Source of the DNA: Athripsodes cinereus
Taxonomy: Eukaryota; Arthropoda; Insecta; Trichoptera; Leptoceridae
DNA length: 64,000 bases
Direction of reading: 5' to 3'
NCBI GenBank assembly: GCA_947579605.1
Contig: OX388317.1
Coordinates: forward strand, 18,495,384-18,559,383
In this document: positions 33,808 to 45,934 of the stretch, piece by piece
Layout of the letters: each line of letters begins with the position of its first letter
Numbering within the stretch: the first letter of the stretch is position 1
Notes under the pieces: generated by a model
Databases searched by the model: none
What the model was told of the DNA's origin: nothing
What the model saw: the letters and a program-made list of their open reading frames with translations, nothing else
Position numbers and translations under genes: made by a program

Positions 33808-34853
33808 ATTGAAAAATAACATTGGCAAGAGTACAAAACTAAATAGAAAATTATTACGATACAAATGTTAGATTCCAAAAAGAAAGATCGAAAAAATTCC
33901 AATGTCAAAAGGAATCTTTCGAATTGGGGTCTGATACGATATCACAGTACCATGGATAGCTACAATTTTTTCCAAATTTATACTCTTGTCCATAATGGTG
34001 GCCGTACATTGCATTGGTTTGATATCTTATTCTTCATTCCGTGAGATTTTGAATATTTACAGGTCATATAGGTACATAACAATAAGTTCTCCAGCTACTA
34101 ATATTTTTGTATATGGAAATTGAAAATTAAGATGGTTTCAGTGCGCTTAAATTCACTGTTACTTTTAATATTTCACAGTGTTGTAGTAAATAATGTGAAT
34201 TTTGTCGTCAAGATGTCACAGTAAGGATAGATTGTCAGGATAACGACAAACAGGAAGACTGAAGGAAACCCTAAGGCGAAGACAAATCCTGTAGCTTTGT
34301 TAGACGAAATTGTACGAGTAGGTACCTATACATTATAATATACTACCTATTTATTATTATTTACTGTTATTCATTGTTATACCATTATTTATAGCAGTAC
34401 GCCACTGTTTGGGAAATGGGAAGCTAAAAACATTTGCAGAGTCGTCTAATTGGATTATGTTATTTCTACTTTGTCTGGTGTCAAACCAGATTTCCCCTGA
34501 TGTCGGAAATCACTATTTGACTAAAGCCTCATTGTCTCGAGCTATCCAAAATGACTTCTCTGGAACTTTTCCTTTACATTATCTGTAACATCATTACTAA
34601 TAAATAACATACCTACCTACGCCATATTTTTTATTCAAGAAAACAATCAATATTTATTCAATTTTAATTGAGAATATTGGTTACATAGTTATTTGTCTAG
34701 AATACATGAACTAAAACATAATACTCATTATTTGACATATACATTCGAAATATGCCTTTATAAGCGCTATTTACAAAGATTATTCAGTCATATTATAACT
34801 GCTCATATTACAAATACCTATATTTTTTATAGTACGTACTGACATACCTGAAC
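33808..34853. other. AT-rich sequence, no feature seen
   Basis: No supported gene or repeat. Confidence 0.45.
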
Positions 34854-34855
34854 TA

Positions 34856-35117
34856 CACTGAGAAAAATACTAACCTGATTTCACAACGAATCATTGGTAC
34901 GTACTATCAGATTAGGACCAGAGATAGTATAAACGATTCATTAGTACGAATCTATAATATTAACTTTTCGCAAACAACTCGTTGGTAAATTTACTAACGA
35001 TTTGTTTGCGAAAATGTAATATTATAGAATCGTACTAATGAATCGGTTTTACTATCTCTGGTCCTTATCTGATAGTACGTACCTACCAATGATTTGTTGT
35101 GAATATTTTTCTCAGTG
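34856..35117. mobile_element. Palindromic fold-back element, copy 3
   Basis: A 262-bp palindrome, ends CACTGAGAAAAATAC and GTGAATATTTTTCTCAGTG, flanked by TA/TA. The right arm carries an extra TACC at about 35080-35088. Both arms are of the TTTCACAACGAATC type. Confidence 0.85.
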
Positions 35118-35119
35118 TA

Positions 35120-35957
35120 ATTGATAAACTATGATATAAATTGATTTCTACGTTAAAAAGTAATAAAATACTGATACCAAAATGATAATTTAAAGTGAGG
35201 TTTGCATTTTATTTCAAGGCTATGATATATTAAGATTTTATACATGTATCTATCTGTAGACTACTTAATAAAATGGTAGCACAAAGCTTACCTATTCGAT
35301 TTTATTTGTGTAAAATCTAGATCAAAAGAGAAACTGTCCTAATATGTGGTTGATTCTTGGAAATCATTTTCAAATTCCTTGGTTTTTGAAGCTTTGATTA
35401 TTACATGACACTACGAAAGCAACCCATTTTTTTACCTAGTTGTATTCTGGGTTAAAGATAATCCTTTACCAAATGGCACGATTCCGTAATTTAATACTCT
35501 TATGGTTGAACCTTTTAAGGCTTGTGTAAGAGTATTACACAAGAAACTGGTTTATATGTTTGAATTTTCTAACAGTTATATTTGTAGATTTTATCTATTT
35601 ATTTGTTTAATAATTCATTCCTTACTGTACATTAATTACATACAATTTCTGTAGAAGGTATTCCTACATTCAAATGAAATACAATCGATATAATTATAAA
35701 GTGCGAGTTTATTAAACTAACCCAAAAGTACAAACCCAAAAACTAAATAATATTAATAATAAAAAAAACTCAAAATAATTTAATGAAAAATATTTAGAAG
35801 GGTCATGAGTGTGACCAAGTGGTGGAATAACATAAATGGTTGTGGATTTCTTGGGCACGATTAGGGAACTTTTCTTTAATTTATTGAGTGTCTTCACAAA
35901 CTATCTTTTATAATTAAAGCAGAAGGTGCTTGAAATAATTTGTAACAAATAAAAATA
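35120..35957. other. AT-rich; one repeat block
   Basis: 35588-35690 (actgtacattaattacatac and neighbours) resembles 45405-45500 and 47185-47262, probably the complement of an AT-rich LINE tail. A 9-bp hairpin lies at 35521-35543. Confidence 0.4.
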
Positions 35958-36755
35958 TGTGTGTGTATGATAGTTGCAATTTGAATGGTTTGAAAATGAA
36001 TGTTATGAAGACGAAAGTTCTTGTTTTTGAAAGAGAGAATGAAAAAACGATTTGCGAGATTAAAGTTGGTGACGAATGTTTGGAGCAAGTAAGTGAGTAT
36101 GTATATTTGGGAAGTATGTTTACGAGGGATGGAAGATGCGATAGGGACATTGAAAGAAGGAAAGTGGCCGGTGCTAGAGTAAACGGTGCACTTCGACCCA
36201 TTGTCAGCAATGACAATGTGTCGAACATGGCTAAAATGCTGGTGCACAATACCATTCTGGTACCGTCACTTACGTATGCAAGCGAGACATGGACGTGGTT
36301 GAAGAAGGACGAAAGTGGAATAAATGCAGTAGAGATGCGATCGTTGAGAAGAATGGTTGGTAAAACGCTGCGTGATAGAGTGAAGAATGAGGATATTAGA
36401 AGAATGAGCGGATGCAAGAAGACTGTTGTGGACAGAATGCGCGTGAATAAACTACGGTGGTTTGGGCATGTTGAACGAATGAACGAGGTAAGAATGACAA
36501 AGAGGATATACTTATCTGAAAGAAAGGGTGTGAGGAAACGCGGGCGTCCGAGAACCACGTGGCTTGATCACGTGGATCAAATTCTCAAGGACGGCCGCGT
36601 GTTGAGTAAGAGGAACCGACGTGCGTGTATGAGGAACTGTATGAATGTGGAAGAAGCGAAGGAAGTGTGTAAAGATAGATCTGTTTGGCGTTCCGTTCTA
36701 TCTGCCTACCCCACTTGGGACACGGCGTGAGGGTATAGTATAGTATAGTAAAAAT
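35958..36755 (+). pseudogene. RTE-like LINE, family A, open C-terminal fragment
   Basis: An uninterrupted frame to the stop at 36728-36730 encodes NGLKMNVMKTKVLVFE, EYVYLGSMFTRDG, YASETWTWLKKDE, NEDIRRMSGCKKTVVDRMRV, then LRWFGHVERMNEVRMTKRIY and GRPRTTWLDHVDQILKDG. The element is truncated just after the catalytic YADD region. It serves as the unbroken reference for the frame lost at 6253. It ends with hairpin CCC-ACTT-GGG, ACACGGCGTGAGGG and TATAG repeats. With no promoter or full RT it is a dead 5'-truncated copy, though undamaged and probably recent. Confidence 0.9.
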
Positions 36756-36759
36756 ATTT

Positions 36760-38822
36760 TTTATAAAGCTGCAAGTTTTAAGTACTCTTTTGAACACATA
36801 CCTGATTACGAATTTGTAAAAAGTTTTACTTTCAAAGTAGTACTCACATGTGTTACAAAATAATATTGCAGAGTTGAATGTGATATGAAAAAAACACATT
36901 TTTTTAGCATGTAACTACTACTACTTGAAGATAAGAACAAAAGCTCTTGGTAGTCGGCTTTCAATTTAATAACATTAACTCGAAGTACAAACTAAAAACG
37001 TGTATTTTATTTTTGAAACTACAACACAATATTCACCTAACATTCATCTACTAATTCAATTAACTATTTTGAAAATATTATTGTAATCTTTGGTCATGGT
37101 TTGTGCTGTGAGAGAGGTTTATTTATTTACTTATTTAATGCGGTTTAACTTTTTCACAAGCTTACATTATTTTTCACAGTATGCATCTATGCGCCGACAT
37201 ATTTTCACTAAAATTTATGGAGTGGGAATGATTGAAAATTAAAAGAAACAAGTGTAATTAGGATTTCAATTTGAGAAAGACGGACAAATCCTGACGTGAT
37301 TTCATCTCATAGTATTATTTACACCAGTTATATGCATAGACACCTGCCTATGTAGATTACAGACTGATTCAACATACAATAGAAATTCATTCCAGTCAAT
37401 CAGTTACCCAATTATCTAGATGCTCTTACTACTTACTGGAAATCTAGCATTCAAATACAGACCATTAAAATTTTGTGGATTAATGCGTTTGTACGAACGT
37501 CAATTAGTGTCAGGCATTTCTGTCTAGAGCACAAAGGATGCAAAGGTAGTACGTATCTCTATACCGAATAGTTGTGTAGGTAATGTATGAGCAATACAAA
37601 ATCTCGGCGGTTTCTGGCTATGTCAGACAACAAACTCGAAATATTGACAAATATAAAAAAATATATATAAGAAAAATCTAGACAATTATAGTTCAAAATC
37701 AATAAATTATAGTGCATTTCTGGTACAATTTTTTCCTTCCCCTATGACAGTAAACCCTATTTGTGAATACATATATCCGTATCCCTAGTAATTTTTTATA
37801 CCGAGGTATGGTACAAGATATAGAATTTAAAATAGGCGCTTTCTTTATAAATAAAGTAATGTTATACTAGGACGTTTTTCGATCCCAAGACCATGGCCAC
37901 TAGGCCCGGATAAAAACATTATATTCTGTCGACGCCGGCGCCGGTCGTAAACAAAGACATCTGTCCAAAGGTGTTCAATTTGCAGTTTCAGCCTGGCATC
38001 CCTAAATATTTTTTTTATTTACTAATATATTCTCTACTGTAAATTGATTACAAGAAAATCTACACAAAAATACATATAAATCAAATTTACTCATACCATC
38101 AATAAACAGAGGTCGAGTTTATCGCAGAGGCGCGATTTCTTTCAACTCACTCAATTTATTCGTTCGTTGACATTTCGGACATTGAATATTTCGTTTTAGG
38201 ATTATCAGTGTGATTCTCAGAGCTCAAGTTAGATTAATATAATCTCATAGTAATTTCTCAGGTTTACTCTCGCCTTCAATACAATATACCTATTACTTAT
38301 ATTGGCAATCTTTTGATAGGTGTACATAGTACCTACTGATATTTTGAATAATAATAACAATATTATTAACGATGTTCTTTGTCCAGTACCTGTAAAGGAT
38401 ATTAATTAATACTAGTACTATTATAACATAGTGTGAAACCTGAAATTAACTCTGTTACCAAGCTGTACATACTTGCTCATATTATCACTTGATCATATTA
38501 CCTATATTATGGCATTATTATGTACATGTGTCCTATTATCTGAATCTTACTAAATCATATTATGGAAATGATCCAAGTAAATATAACCATTGACAATAAA
38601 AAGATATAGATCCATGTTTTTATACTAATGTCATAATTAAAAAAAAAATACAAATTTATTCGTTTTACTTTTGTATAAGTGCACAAGTTGTAGAATTTTT
38701 TAACGGATTTTCAGAAAAAAAGAGAGACGTCTTTCTTTGTCTGATGACATCGTTTATTTTTTGATTGATTCACGTACTCACGTTCACAAAATGGTCGATT
38801 TTCGATCATATGCATAAAATAT
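36760..38822. other. AT-rich sequence; one GC-rich patch
   Basis: A GC-rich palindromic patch (cgacgccggcgccggtcg, about 37930-37948) interrupts AT-rich DNA. 38107-38127 recurs near 10583. No gene supported. Confidence 0.4.
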
Positions 38823-38824
38823 AA

Positions 38825-39360
38825 TGTGGTGTTCTCACTTTGGCGAATATCGCCATGCACCAAAATATCGCCAGCCATTTGTACCGTGTGAACAAAATGA
38901 CAGCTAGTCTGAAACGATAAAAACCAGTAGAAACGATATCGTCTCGAGTTGACCACCTTCCAACATTTTCGGCCGATTGAATGATTCGCGCATGCGCAGA
39001 TGTGCGCGGCGTTCGTATATATGGTAAAAACTTTATAACCTATAAATTTTATAATGTTTCCCGCTTCGTGACAGCTGTTATCTTTGTTGTTGGTTTGTGG
39101 CGTTTGTTCCCTTAATTAAAAGGCGCCTTATAACATCTACTATAACATTTTCGACTAAAAATAAGCACTTCGCGATCTCCATCTCGACGCCATTTTGAAA
39201 ACAGTGTCAAAATCAAAGCGCATCTGACAGATCGTTTCTAAATCGGTGGACTGTGTGTGAACAGGTGTGACGATCAATGGGCGTACGGCGAATTTTGTTT
39301 TTTCGCCTGGCGTTATATTTTGAAATTCGCCTGGCGATATTCGCCAAATGTGAACATCCC
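38825..39360. mobile_element. MITE with about 30-bp TIRs, copy 1 (536 bp)
   Basis: Ends are GTGGTGTTCTCACTTTGGCG and (complement) GGGATGTTCACATTTGGCG. Each TIR continues into the palindrome GGCGAATATCGCC. AT precedes the left end and follows the right end. The interior has no ORF but contains GCGCATGCGC at 38988-38997. Homologous to 45935-46382 over most of its length. Confidence 0.8.
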
Positions 39361-39459
39361 ATAACGTTGTTAAGAAAATAATTATGTTTCTTCTTATCAG
39401 ATATATCAGTGTCAAATTAGTTTTTTTTTTTAAATCACAAAATAAAGATACGGATAGGT

Positions 39460-39570
39460 AGTTATAGGTACCAAGCGCAGACCATGCCACATTTGTTGGA
39501 GTGTCCAATGTGCCCTGAGGCATGCATTATGGAGGATATTTTTAACGCATTTCCACGTGCTGTGCGTTAC
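39460..39570 (+). pseudogene. LINE C-terminal fragment (HLLECP motif)
   Basis: The reading frame gives TMPHLLECPMCPEACIMED then IFNAFPRAV. An H-L-L-x-C-P motif near the C-terminus is a hallmark of several non-LTR RT proteins. No RT core remains. Confidence 0.5.
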
Positions 39571-39788
39571 AAAACCAATCAGAATTGTCGATTGGAGAAC
39601 CATGTTTACACAATGCAACATTGTGCGAATTGGTGAACGTCGTCCATGGGCACCGAAAGTGATCACTTAAGCCAGCCTAGAACCAATTCGTAAGCGTTGG
39701 GAAGCCTTTCTCACTTCTTCCGGTTAGATTTTGCACAATGTTGCATTATGTAAACATGGTTCTCCAATCGAGATGTCTGGTTGGTTTT
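39571..39788. repeat. 56-bp inverted repeat with 106-bp spacer
   Basis: 39571-39626 and 39733-39788 are reverse complements with a few mismatches (cgattggagaaccatgttta shared). It directly follows the LINE fragment. Confidence 0.75.
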
Positions 39789-39791
39789 ATC

Positions 39792-40240
39792 ACTTCTATT
39801 GATTTTCTGGATTATAATAAATAAGCAATTTATATATATTGGCTACAATATTTTACGAAACATCATGAATTTATTGGAAAATAAGCAGTTAAATTCTCTT
39901 TATTTCATTTTCAATAGGGCAGTGTTTGCAGGACAAGGTGTGTGTGTATAAAAGAATATAAAAGTACATTGATTACACACAACCGCCAATGGGGTTTTGT
40001 ACTCACAATTATTTTGAAATGTTGATACGATCATAGAGTCATTGATTTCTACTTATAATAAACTAAGCAATTTATTTTACAAGTAAACTTCTTTGGTACA
40101 GTAGAGTATTACTCGTCATTATTATCAACAAAACTGTTAGCTGTCGGTATCAGAATCCGCTTTTATAAATTATCAAAGATAAATACGAATATTTGAGAGA
40201 ATTTCTAGATATTTTACTATGAATCCAAAATAGAGATGTC
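39792..40240. other. AT-rich sequence, no feature seen
   Basis: No supported gene or repeat. Confidence 0.45.
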
Positions 40241-40242
40241 TG

Positions 40243-40502
40243 CTACTACTACTACTTCTATTCCATCATGACATATCCCACAAGTGGGGTAGCCAGCAGA
40301 CTAGCTGCATATGATAAACATGCAAGCTGTCCTCTCCGTGCTAATATAAAATCAAGACATTCAGGATGGGTGGCAAGCCTCATTGCTGAATTTAAGATCT
40401 AAAATGTCTTATTTTTTTCGAACATCTGCCTTTTACAGGGTACTCGAAAACTTCGGAGAAGAGTGGGAGACCAATTCTTTATCGGATGCTCCACGGGATA
40501 GA
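40243..40502 (-). repeat. SINE-like repeat (S family), full length
   Basis: One of the best copies: tail complement (ctactactactacttcta), hairpin 'cccacaagtggggtagcc', 'ttcaggatgggtggcaagcc', 'tcgaacatctgccttttaca' and 'agaagagtgggagaccaatt', ending 'ggatgctccacggga'. Confidence 0.8.
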
Positions 40503-40599
40503 GATACCTCTAATCCTTTAATTATCTTATGCTAATGGTAATATTATAACGATCACCGTCATTTTTACAAAATGTCCATATGCAATATATCTATATCTA

Positions 40600-40858
40600 C
40601 ACTGAGAATAAAACTCAAAACGAATCATTAGTACGGTACTATCAGATTAGGACCAGAGATCGTACAAACGATTCATTGGTACAAATCTATAATATTAACT
40701 CTTCGCAAACAAATCATTGGTAAATTTACCAACAATTTGTTTGCGAAGAGTTCATATTATAGATTCTTACTAATGAATCGTTTGTACGATCTCTGGTCCT
40801 AATCTGATAGTACCTACCAAAGATTCGTTGTGAAATTTCGTTAGTATTTTTCTCAGTG
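40600..40858. mobile_element. Palindromic fold-back element, copy 4
   Basis: A 259-bp palindrome with TA/TA flanks (40598-40599, 40859-40860). Left arm is of the CTCAAAACGAATC type, right arm of the TTTCACAACGAATC type. Confidence 0.85.
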
Positions 40859-40860
40859 TA

Positions 40861-41031
40861 GTACGAATCTATAATATTAACTCTTCGCAAACAAGTTGTT
40901 GGTAAATTTACCAATGATTTGTTTGCGAAGAGTTAATATTATAGATTTATACCAATGAATCGTTTGTACGATCTCTGGTCCTAATCTGATAGTACCGTAC
41001 CAATGATTCGTTTTGAGTATTTTTCTCAGTG
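40861..41031. mobile_element. Partial fold-back element in tandem with copy 4
   Basis: Immediately after copy 4 and its TA lies the inner left arm plus the complete right arm of another copy; about 85 bp of the left end is missing. The right arm is of the CTCAAAACGAATC type and ends GTATTTTTCTCAGTG followed by TA. Confidence 0.85.
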
Positions 41032-41033
41032 TA

Positions 41034-41880
41034 CCAATACTTTAAACGACAGGATCATACCTTTTTATGAAAATGATGCCGATTGCTATATTTTATTGGT
41101 AAATATTTTATTTGGTTGTGGATGAATAAAGGGTGATCGATATAATTATAAAATTCAATCATCTTTTATTAGAATAGTATATAAAGTACATACATTTATT
41201 ACAATATTTAAATATTATTAATTTTGATTAATAGCTTATTCCAATCGATTTCCATTTTCAACCCTATATTATCGGCAATAAAACGTTTGATACATGTGGA
41301 CTACATGTGTAAGTAGAAAGGGGAAGTTTAATTATATTGAACACCTTTGATCAACGGTACAGGTGATACATGATTTTAATTAACAAGTTGTATGAAATTA
41401 CCTACTCTCACTTGGATTAAAGAAGTATTGATTAAAAACTACATGGATAGGTTCATAAATTACTTTTGTAAAGTATTTTTCGCAAAATGAATGAGCTTTT
41501 TAAAATATCGAGCTTAGCATCAGTATAATAATTATGTAGAATGTATCCATAGATTTATATGTACTGAAGTAATATAATTCTATAAATGTATCTTTTGTCA
41601 TACCTGCATCATTCTAATTATTCACATAATGAAAATATTTATATTAAATATTAGTATGATAAGAAGAAGAAGAATAATGATGATGAGAATTTAAAATGAG
41701 ACATAATATATTTTAATTCCGCTGGTAACCTTACTAACTTGTGAGGCAGCTTTTTAAAGCTTCCATATCTGATAACTATGTTTGGCTATACTTGATACAA
41801 GCTTGTCTTTTATGAGAAAGCTTATGTTCTAATTGTTTTTCTACCTTTCTATATATTTTTGGTCTATTTATATAATGATT
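41034..41880. other. AT-rich sequence, no feature seen
   Basis: May include the 5' side of the PLE-type terminal sequence that carries the next hammerhead; no coding evidence. Confidence 0.4.
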
Positions 41881-41881
41881 C

Positions 41882-41945
41882 ACTTTATATTTGACTGACG
41901 ATGAGAGAGGAAGCTTTCGAAACCCGGCTCGCAAACTAATAAAGT
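41882..41945 (+). ncRNA. Hammerhead-like motif, PLE type (EF family)
   Basis: Core CUGACGA (41895-41901; the variable seventh position is C), stem II GAGAG/CUUUC around AGGAAG, GAAA (41919-41922), ACCCGGCU, then C at 41930 as cleavage base. ACUUUA/UAAAGU gives the outer stem I. As in the other copies one U precedes stem II. Stem III has one mismatch. Confidence 0.65.
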
Positions 41946-42700
41946 CACCAGAGGAATTACTATATATTTTGATTTGCTTCAATTTCTTATTTTAATAAAC
42001 TTCCACTAAGAACCGTCAGTGGATAAATTAAACTTGAGAATAATGATAGTTTAGAATAAGAAGAAGCTAAACACATTCTTTATTTAGTAATATTTGCAAT
42101 ACGTATTTCATGAAAAAGGTCTTTTCTATTCTCAGACCCAGCAGAGGTAACAATATTTTGATATATATATCAAAATATAACAAAATTTATGTGATACAGT
42201 TCAATGATTTCTATTTTTCATTTTTCAGTCTCAATGAAACTTAAGAGAGAAAGGTGCTTCTGGCTAGTATCAAAATTTGAGAAACAATTTTTTGAATTAC
42301 GATTAATATATATATATGTAAGTATATGAGATGTGCAAATGATTAATATATATATATATGTAAGTATATGAGATGTGCATATGAGATGTGCATAATTCAC
42401 ATACGTAAGTGCAAATAACCAGTTTAATACGAAAAATCAAAGCATTCGCATGTAAGTATATTGTAAGTCACGCACGCAAGTAAGTAAGCATACATCGTTA
42501 TAAAAAAAAAATATTCTGAATACACTTTTCATTAATCTTTTATCATTCACATTATTCAAAATGTCTACTTCTTGTTATCGCTGGATTTCAGATAGATCCA
42601 AGAAAAAAACCACCAATTATCTCGGGAGTATGAGGATTGTTGTCATTCAGCTTACAAATCAGTTAGGCACTTTACTCATTCCTATGATCAATAATTATGA
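41946..42700. other. AT-rich; short tandem duplication
   Basis: A duplicated block (gattaatatatatatatgta, agtatatgagatgtgca) lies at about 42301-42390. Sequence to about 42060 is probably PLE terminal sequence. Confidence 0.45.
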
Positions 42701-42704
42701 TGAT

Positions 42705-42905
42705 GATGATTCTGGATGATTTTATTTTGACGCCGTTTAACTGTCTCTAGACTATCTCAAGGGCGCCGGTGAAAAGTTCAGTTTTCAATTTGCTTCTGAA
42801 GCTGGTGACAGTTTGACTTACTCTCAAAGGCACCGGTGGGCGATTCCACGTAACCGGTCCAACAACACCAAAGGCCCTCTCATAGAAGTTAGACTTACCG
42901 GCTCT
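42705..42905 (-). pseudogene. LINE C-terminal fragment (VGPVTWN motif)
   Basis: The minus strand reads RAFGVVGPVTWNRPPVPLRV, SQTVTSFRSKLKTELF and TGALEIV, then KIKSSRIIII from a GAT/ATC repeat tail (about 42693-42707). The pattern R-F-x-V-x-GP-x-x-WN ... FK-x-x-LK-x-x-LF is the usual C-terminus of CR1/L2-like RTs. Confidence 0.6.
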
Positions 42906-42909
42906 ATTA

Positions 42910-44142
42910 TAATTGTGCCTTCAATATTTCCATGCATTAGAGGCCCCAGAGAAAGGTCACTCATAACCATCGTATTACACTAAATTTGATGGTAATCTAA
43001 ACTGTAGGAGGTATTAAAATTTTAAATGAATATACGTATTGGACATAGACAAAAAAGGTATAGACTGGTAACATAAAAAAATTGCAAAGAGTCAAATCGA
43101 ATCGTGGGGTACAATAAAACACAGATTTATAACTACTAAAATTATAATATGTGTTTTTTATGATTTTCACAAGTATATAAGAAGTGCAATACTAACATGT
43201 AGTGTAGGTAAGTGCGAGGGAGACCATTAGCATTTATAATTATTATGGTATGGAGTGAAACAGCAAAATTTTACTGTTTCGTTGTTAATTTTGGAACCTG
43301 ATGTCTGAAAAAAGAGTAGTGCATTACTATTATAGTTTGTAATTCATATCGATGGTTGTAGATAAAATATTTGCGATAAAATTATAACTGTTTACAAAAT
43401 AAAGAATGCCCTTGAATGAACTAGCACCCTTGACATAAACCATAAAATAAAATAGTTTTATTGTACATCTATTGTTGTTTGTTTGTACAGTATTACAAAG
43501 AGGAATATGTTCATGCGCAGTGTTTATAATAAAGTACTAAACTCCTCCTTGTCTGGATTTTACAGCTTCCTTATAGACATAGCAGATAACTAACATATTA
43601 TTATGTAATTATTATGTACAGATATGCACTGAAACCTCGATTTACGAAACGTATCATTTTGCAGATGTTATGAATACAAATATTTATCCAAATCATTCGA
43701 CGACTCTTATCAAAAAAATATGACATTCAGTAACATACCGCATCGCAATATTGAAGATAATAAAAAAAAGAATGTTCGAAACAAAAAAAGTTTAGATACT
43801 CTATACGGGCCTTCTTTGTGCATAATATAATTTCTTCAATCTTCAATTAAGATTAATTAAGTTGTACGTTTTATTCTGGTTGACGATGTTTAGGTATTTT
43901 ACATAAATAATAAAATTTTCTGTCACATACAAATTAGAAGATTAGCGGCGAATATACACGATTTCATATTATGTAGTAGGTACGTCATAATACCCTGTAT
44001 TCAATTATGGGTTTCTGGTTATGTTCGACCATTTTTTTAGTTTATCAAGGGTAGACATAAGCTAACATGCCCAACATACATACCTACTCGTATACATTTT
44101 ATAAAAAATAATACTTTTAAAAACAGAAAATATGAGCAATGC
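42910..44142. other. AT-rich sequence, no feature seen
   Basis: No supported gene or repeat. Confidence 0.45.
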
Positions 44143-44144
44143 TG

Positions 44145-44403
44145 CACTGAGAAAAATACTAACGAAATTTCACAACGAATCATTGGTACGTAGTATCAGA
44201 TTAGGACCAGAGATCGTACAAACGATTCATTACTACGAATCTATAATATTGACTCTTCGCAAACAAGTTGTTGGTAAATTTACCAATGATTTGTTTGCAA
44301 AGAGTTAATATTATAGATTTATACCAATGAATCGTTTGTACGATCTCTAGTCCTAATCTGATAGTACCGTACCAGTGATTCGTTTTGAGTATTTCTCTCA
44401 GTG
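44145..44403. mobile_element. Palindromic fold-back element, copy 5
   Basis: A 259-bp palindrome, ends CACTGAGAAAAATAC and GTATTTCTCTCAGTG. It is flanked by TG on both sides, unlike copies 1-4. Left arm is of the TTTCACAACGAATC type and right arm of the CTCAAAACGAATC type. Confidence 0.85.
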
Positions 44404-44405
44404 TG

Positions 44406-45262
44406 TGCCCCTTTTACAGGCATAAATGTGTTATGTCCTTAGCTACCCTTTCTACATCCTCACCATGCAGGAATCCCCCCAAGTGTTCACCAATACCATA
44501 TTTATATGAAGCTTTGAAGATTTTTAATGTGAATTTAATTATTTTGCTTGAGATTTGAGATAAATATTGAATATTCATCTAATATGTATTTTGCAATGAA
44601 GCTTTTATAAGCTTTGCACATTTTTCTAAAAATCTAGACATCTACACGCTAATAAGTACAATATTATCTTCAACGTGCACTTTAATAAATATCTTACCAT
44701 AGTACAATCGGTCGTATAATGAGATACAACTGTATGATCATAATTATATAGGTACAATAATATTGCATTCACGTTGCATTGTATACGTTCCGTCCCAGAG
44801 AGGAAGTACTTCTGTAGAAAATAATATAATAGAGAACAGCTTAGAAACAGAATCATAAAGATTATACATAATCTAGTAATAATAATAACAATAATAGGTA
44901 GTATATAGCTGGTATGCAAACATTGTCAGTACAGGTATATTTTATACCTGCTAATGAGCTATTAGCTCTAATGAACCATCCTTTCTATTAGAATGTAAAG
45001 TTGTTAGAACAACATAACTGTACAATTTAGTTACATAATAATACAAGATAGTTGGTAACTCTTGCAGTTGCGACATTTTGTAAGTATACATCAGAAAGTT
45101 ATTTAAAGCTAAAGTGATGTGGAGTTTCCAGCAAAGAAAGGATGGTGTTTAACAATGATCTATGACATGCAATGATAGTTAGCCAAAAGAGCACTGCTTT
45201 GTGTCTACAATGGTTCCCAATTGTTCGTATGATAACGACATTAGAATACAAGTATCACTGCA
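44406..45262. other. AT-rich sequence, no feature seen
   Basis: A 97-codon minus frame (44626-44919) is hydrophobic and AT-driven; not accepted as a gene. Confidence 0.4.
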
Positions 45263-45264
45263 GA

Positions 45265-45380
45265 AGAAATGACGTGAGAAGAGGTAATGTAACTGGCGCA
45301 GAGACGCTCTGAATGGAGGACGCTTGTTTCTGCCCTGCGCTCAAAAGGAGCGTTGAAGGGCGAGATGATGATGATGCCAA
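45265..45380 (+). pseudogene. 3' end of the second RTE-like LINE, GAT tail
   Basis: 'agacgctctgaatggaggac', 'tttctgccctgcgctc' and 'gagcgttgaagggcga' precede (GATGAT)n. It corresponds to the last codons of the copy at 49735-50195. Confidence 0.65.
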
Positions 45381-45384
45381 CTAT

Positions 45385-45930
45385 CCTAAATGTCTTATTT
45401 TTTTATTAATTTATTCATTCTTAACTGTACATTAATTACAAACAATTCCATAGAAAGTATGCTTTCAATTTAAATACAATCAATGTAGGTACACAGTGCA
45501 TGTTTATAGTTACATGTGCCTCTACAAATGACACTGGCTACCCCACTTGTGAAATTTAACTGTGTAGAAAATTGTGAGATAGTGTATAAATAGGGAGGTC
45601 AATGTACAGATATAGATATCTAAAAAAACTGAATAGTGATAAAAAAATGAAGAAGGCAAAAATCACAAAAAAATCTAAATAATAACAAAAAATCAAAAAT
45701 GTTAAAAGGTATTTTTGTCTTGTCTTACAAAACAATGAAGAATAAAATATTAAATTCAAAGGATATTTTTCAGATCATTTATGACAAGTGTATTTATCTA
45801 CAATGTAATATTTCTCAGTCAGTCATCATCAAAAGACATCATTATTGATTTAAAAAAACATATCGTTTCATAGAAAATGTACTTATAAGGTAGAAATGAT
45901 ATTGAAAATAATATTTCAAAGATTGGTTAC
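45385..45930. other. AT-rich; repeat block
   Basis: 45405-45500 resembles 35588-35690 and 47185-47262. No gene supported. Confidence 0.4.
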
Positions 45931-45934
45931 ATAA

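Noticed and set aside
45823..45850. Minus-strand TTGATGATGACTGACTG, ribozyme-like core
   Set aside because: The first base of the core is T where C is required, and no GAAA or paired stems follow.
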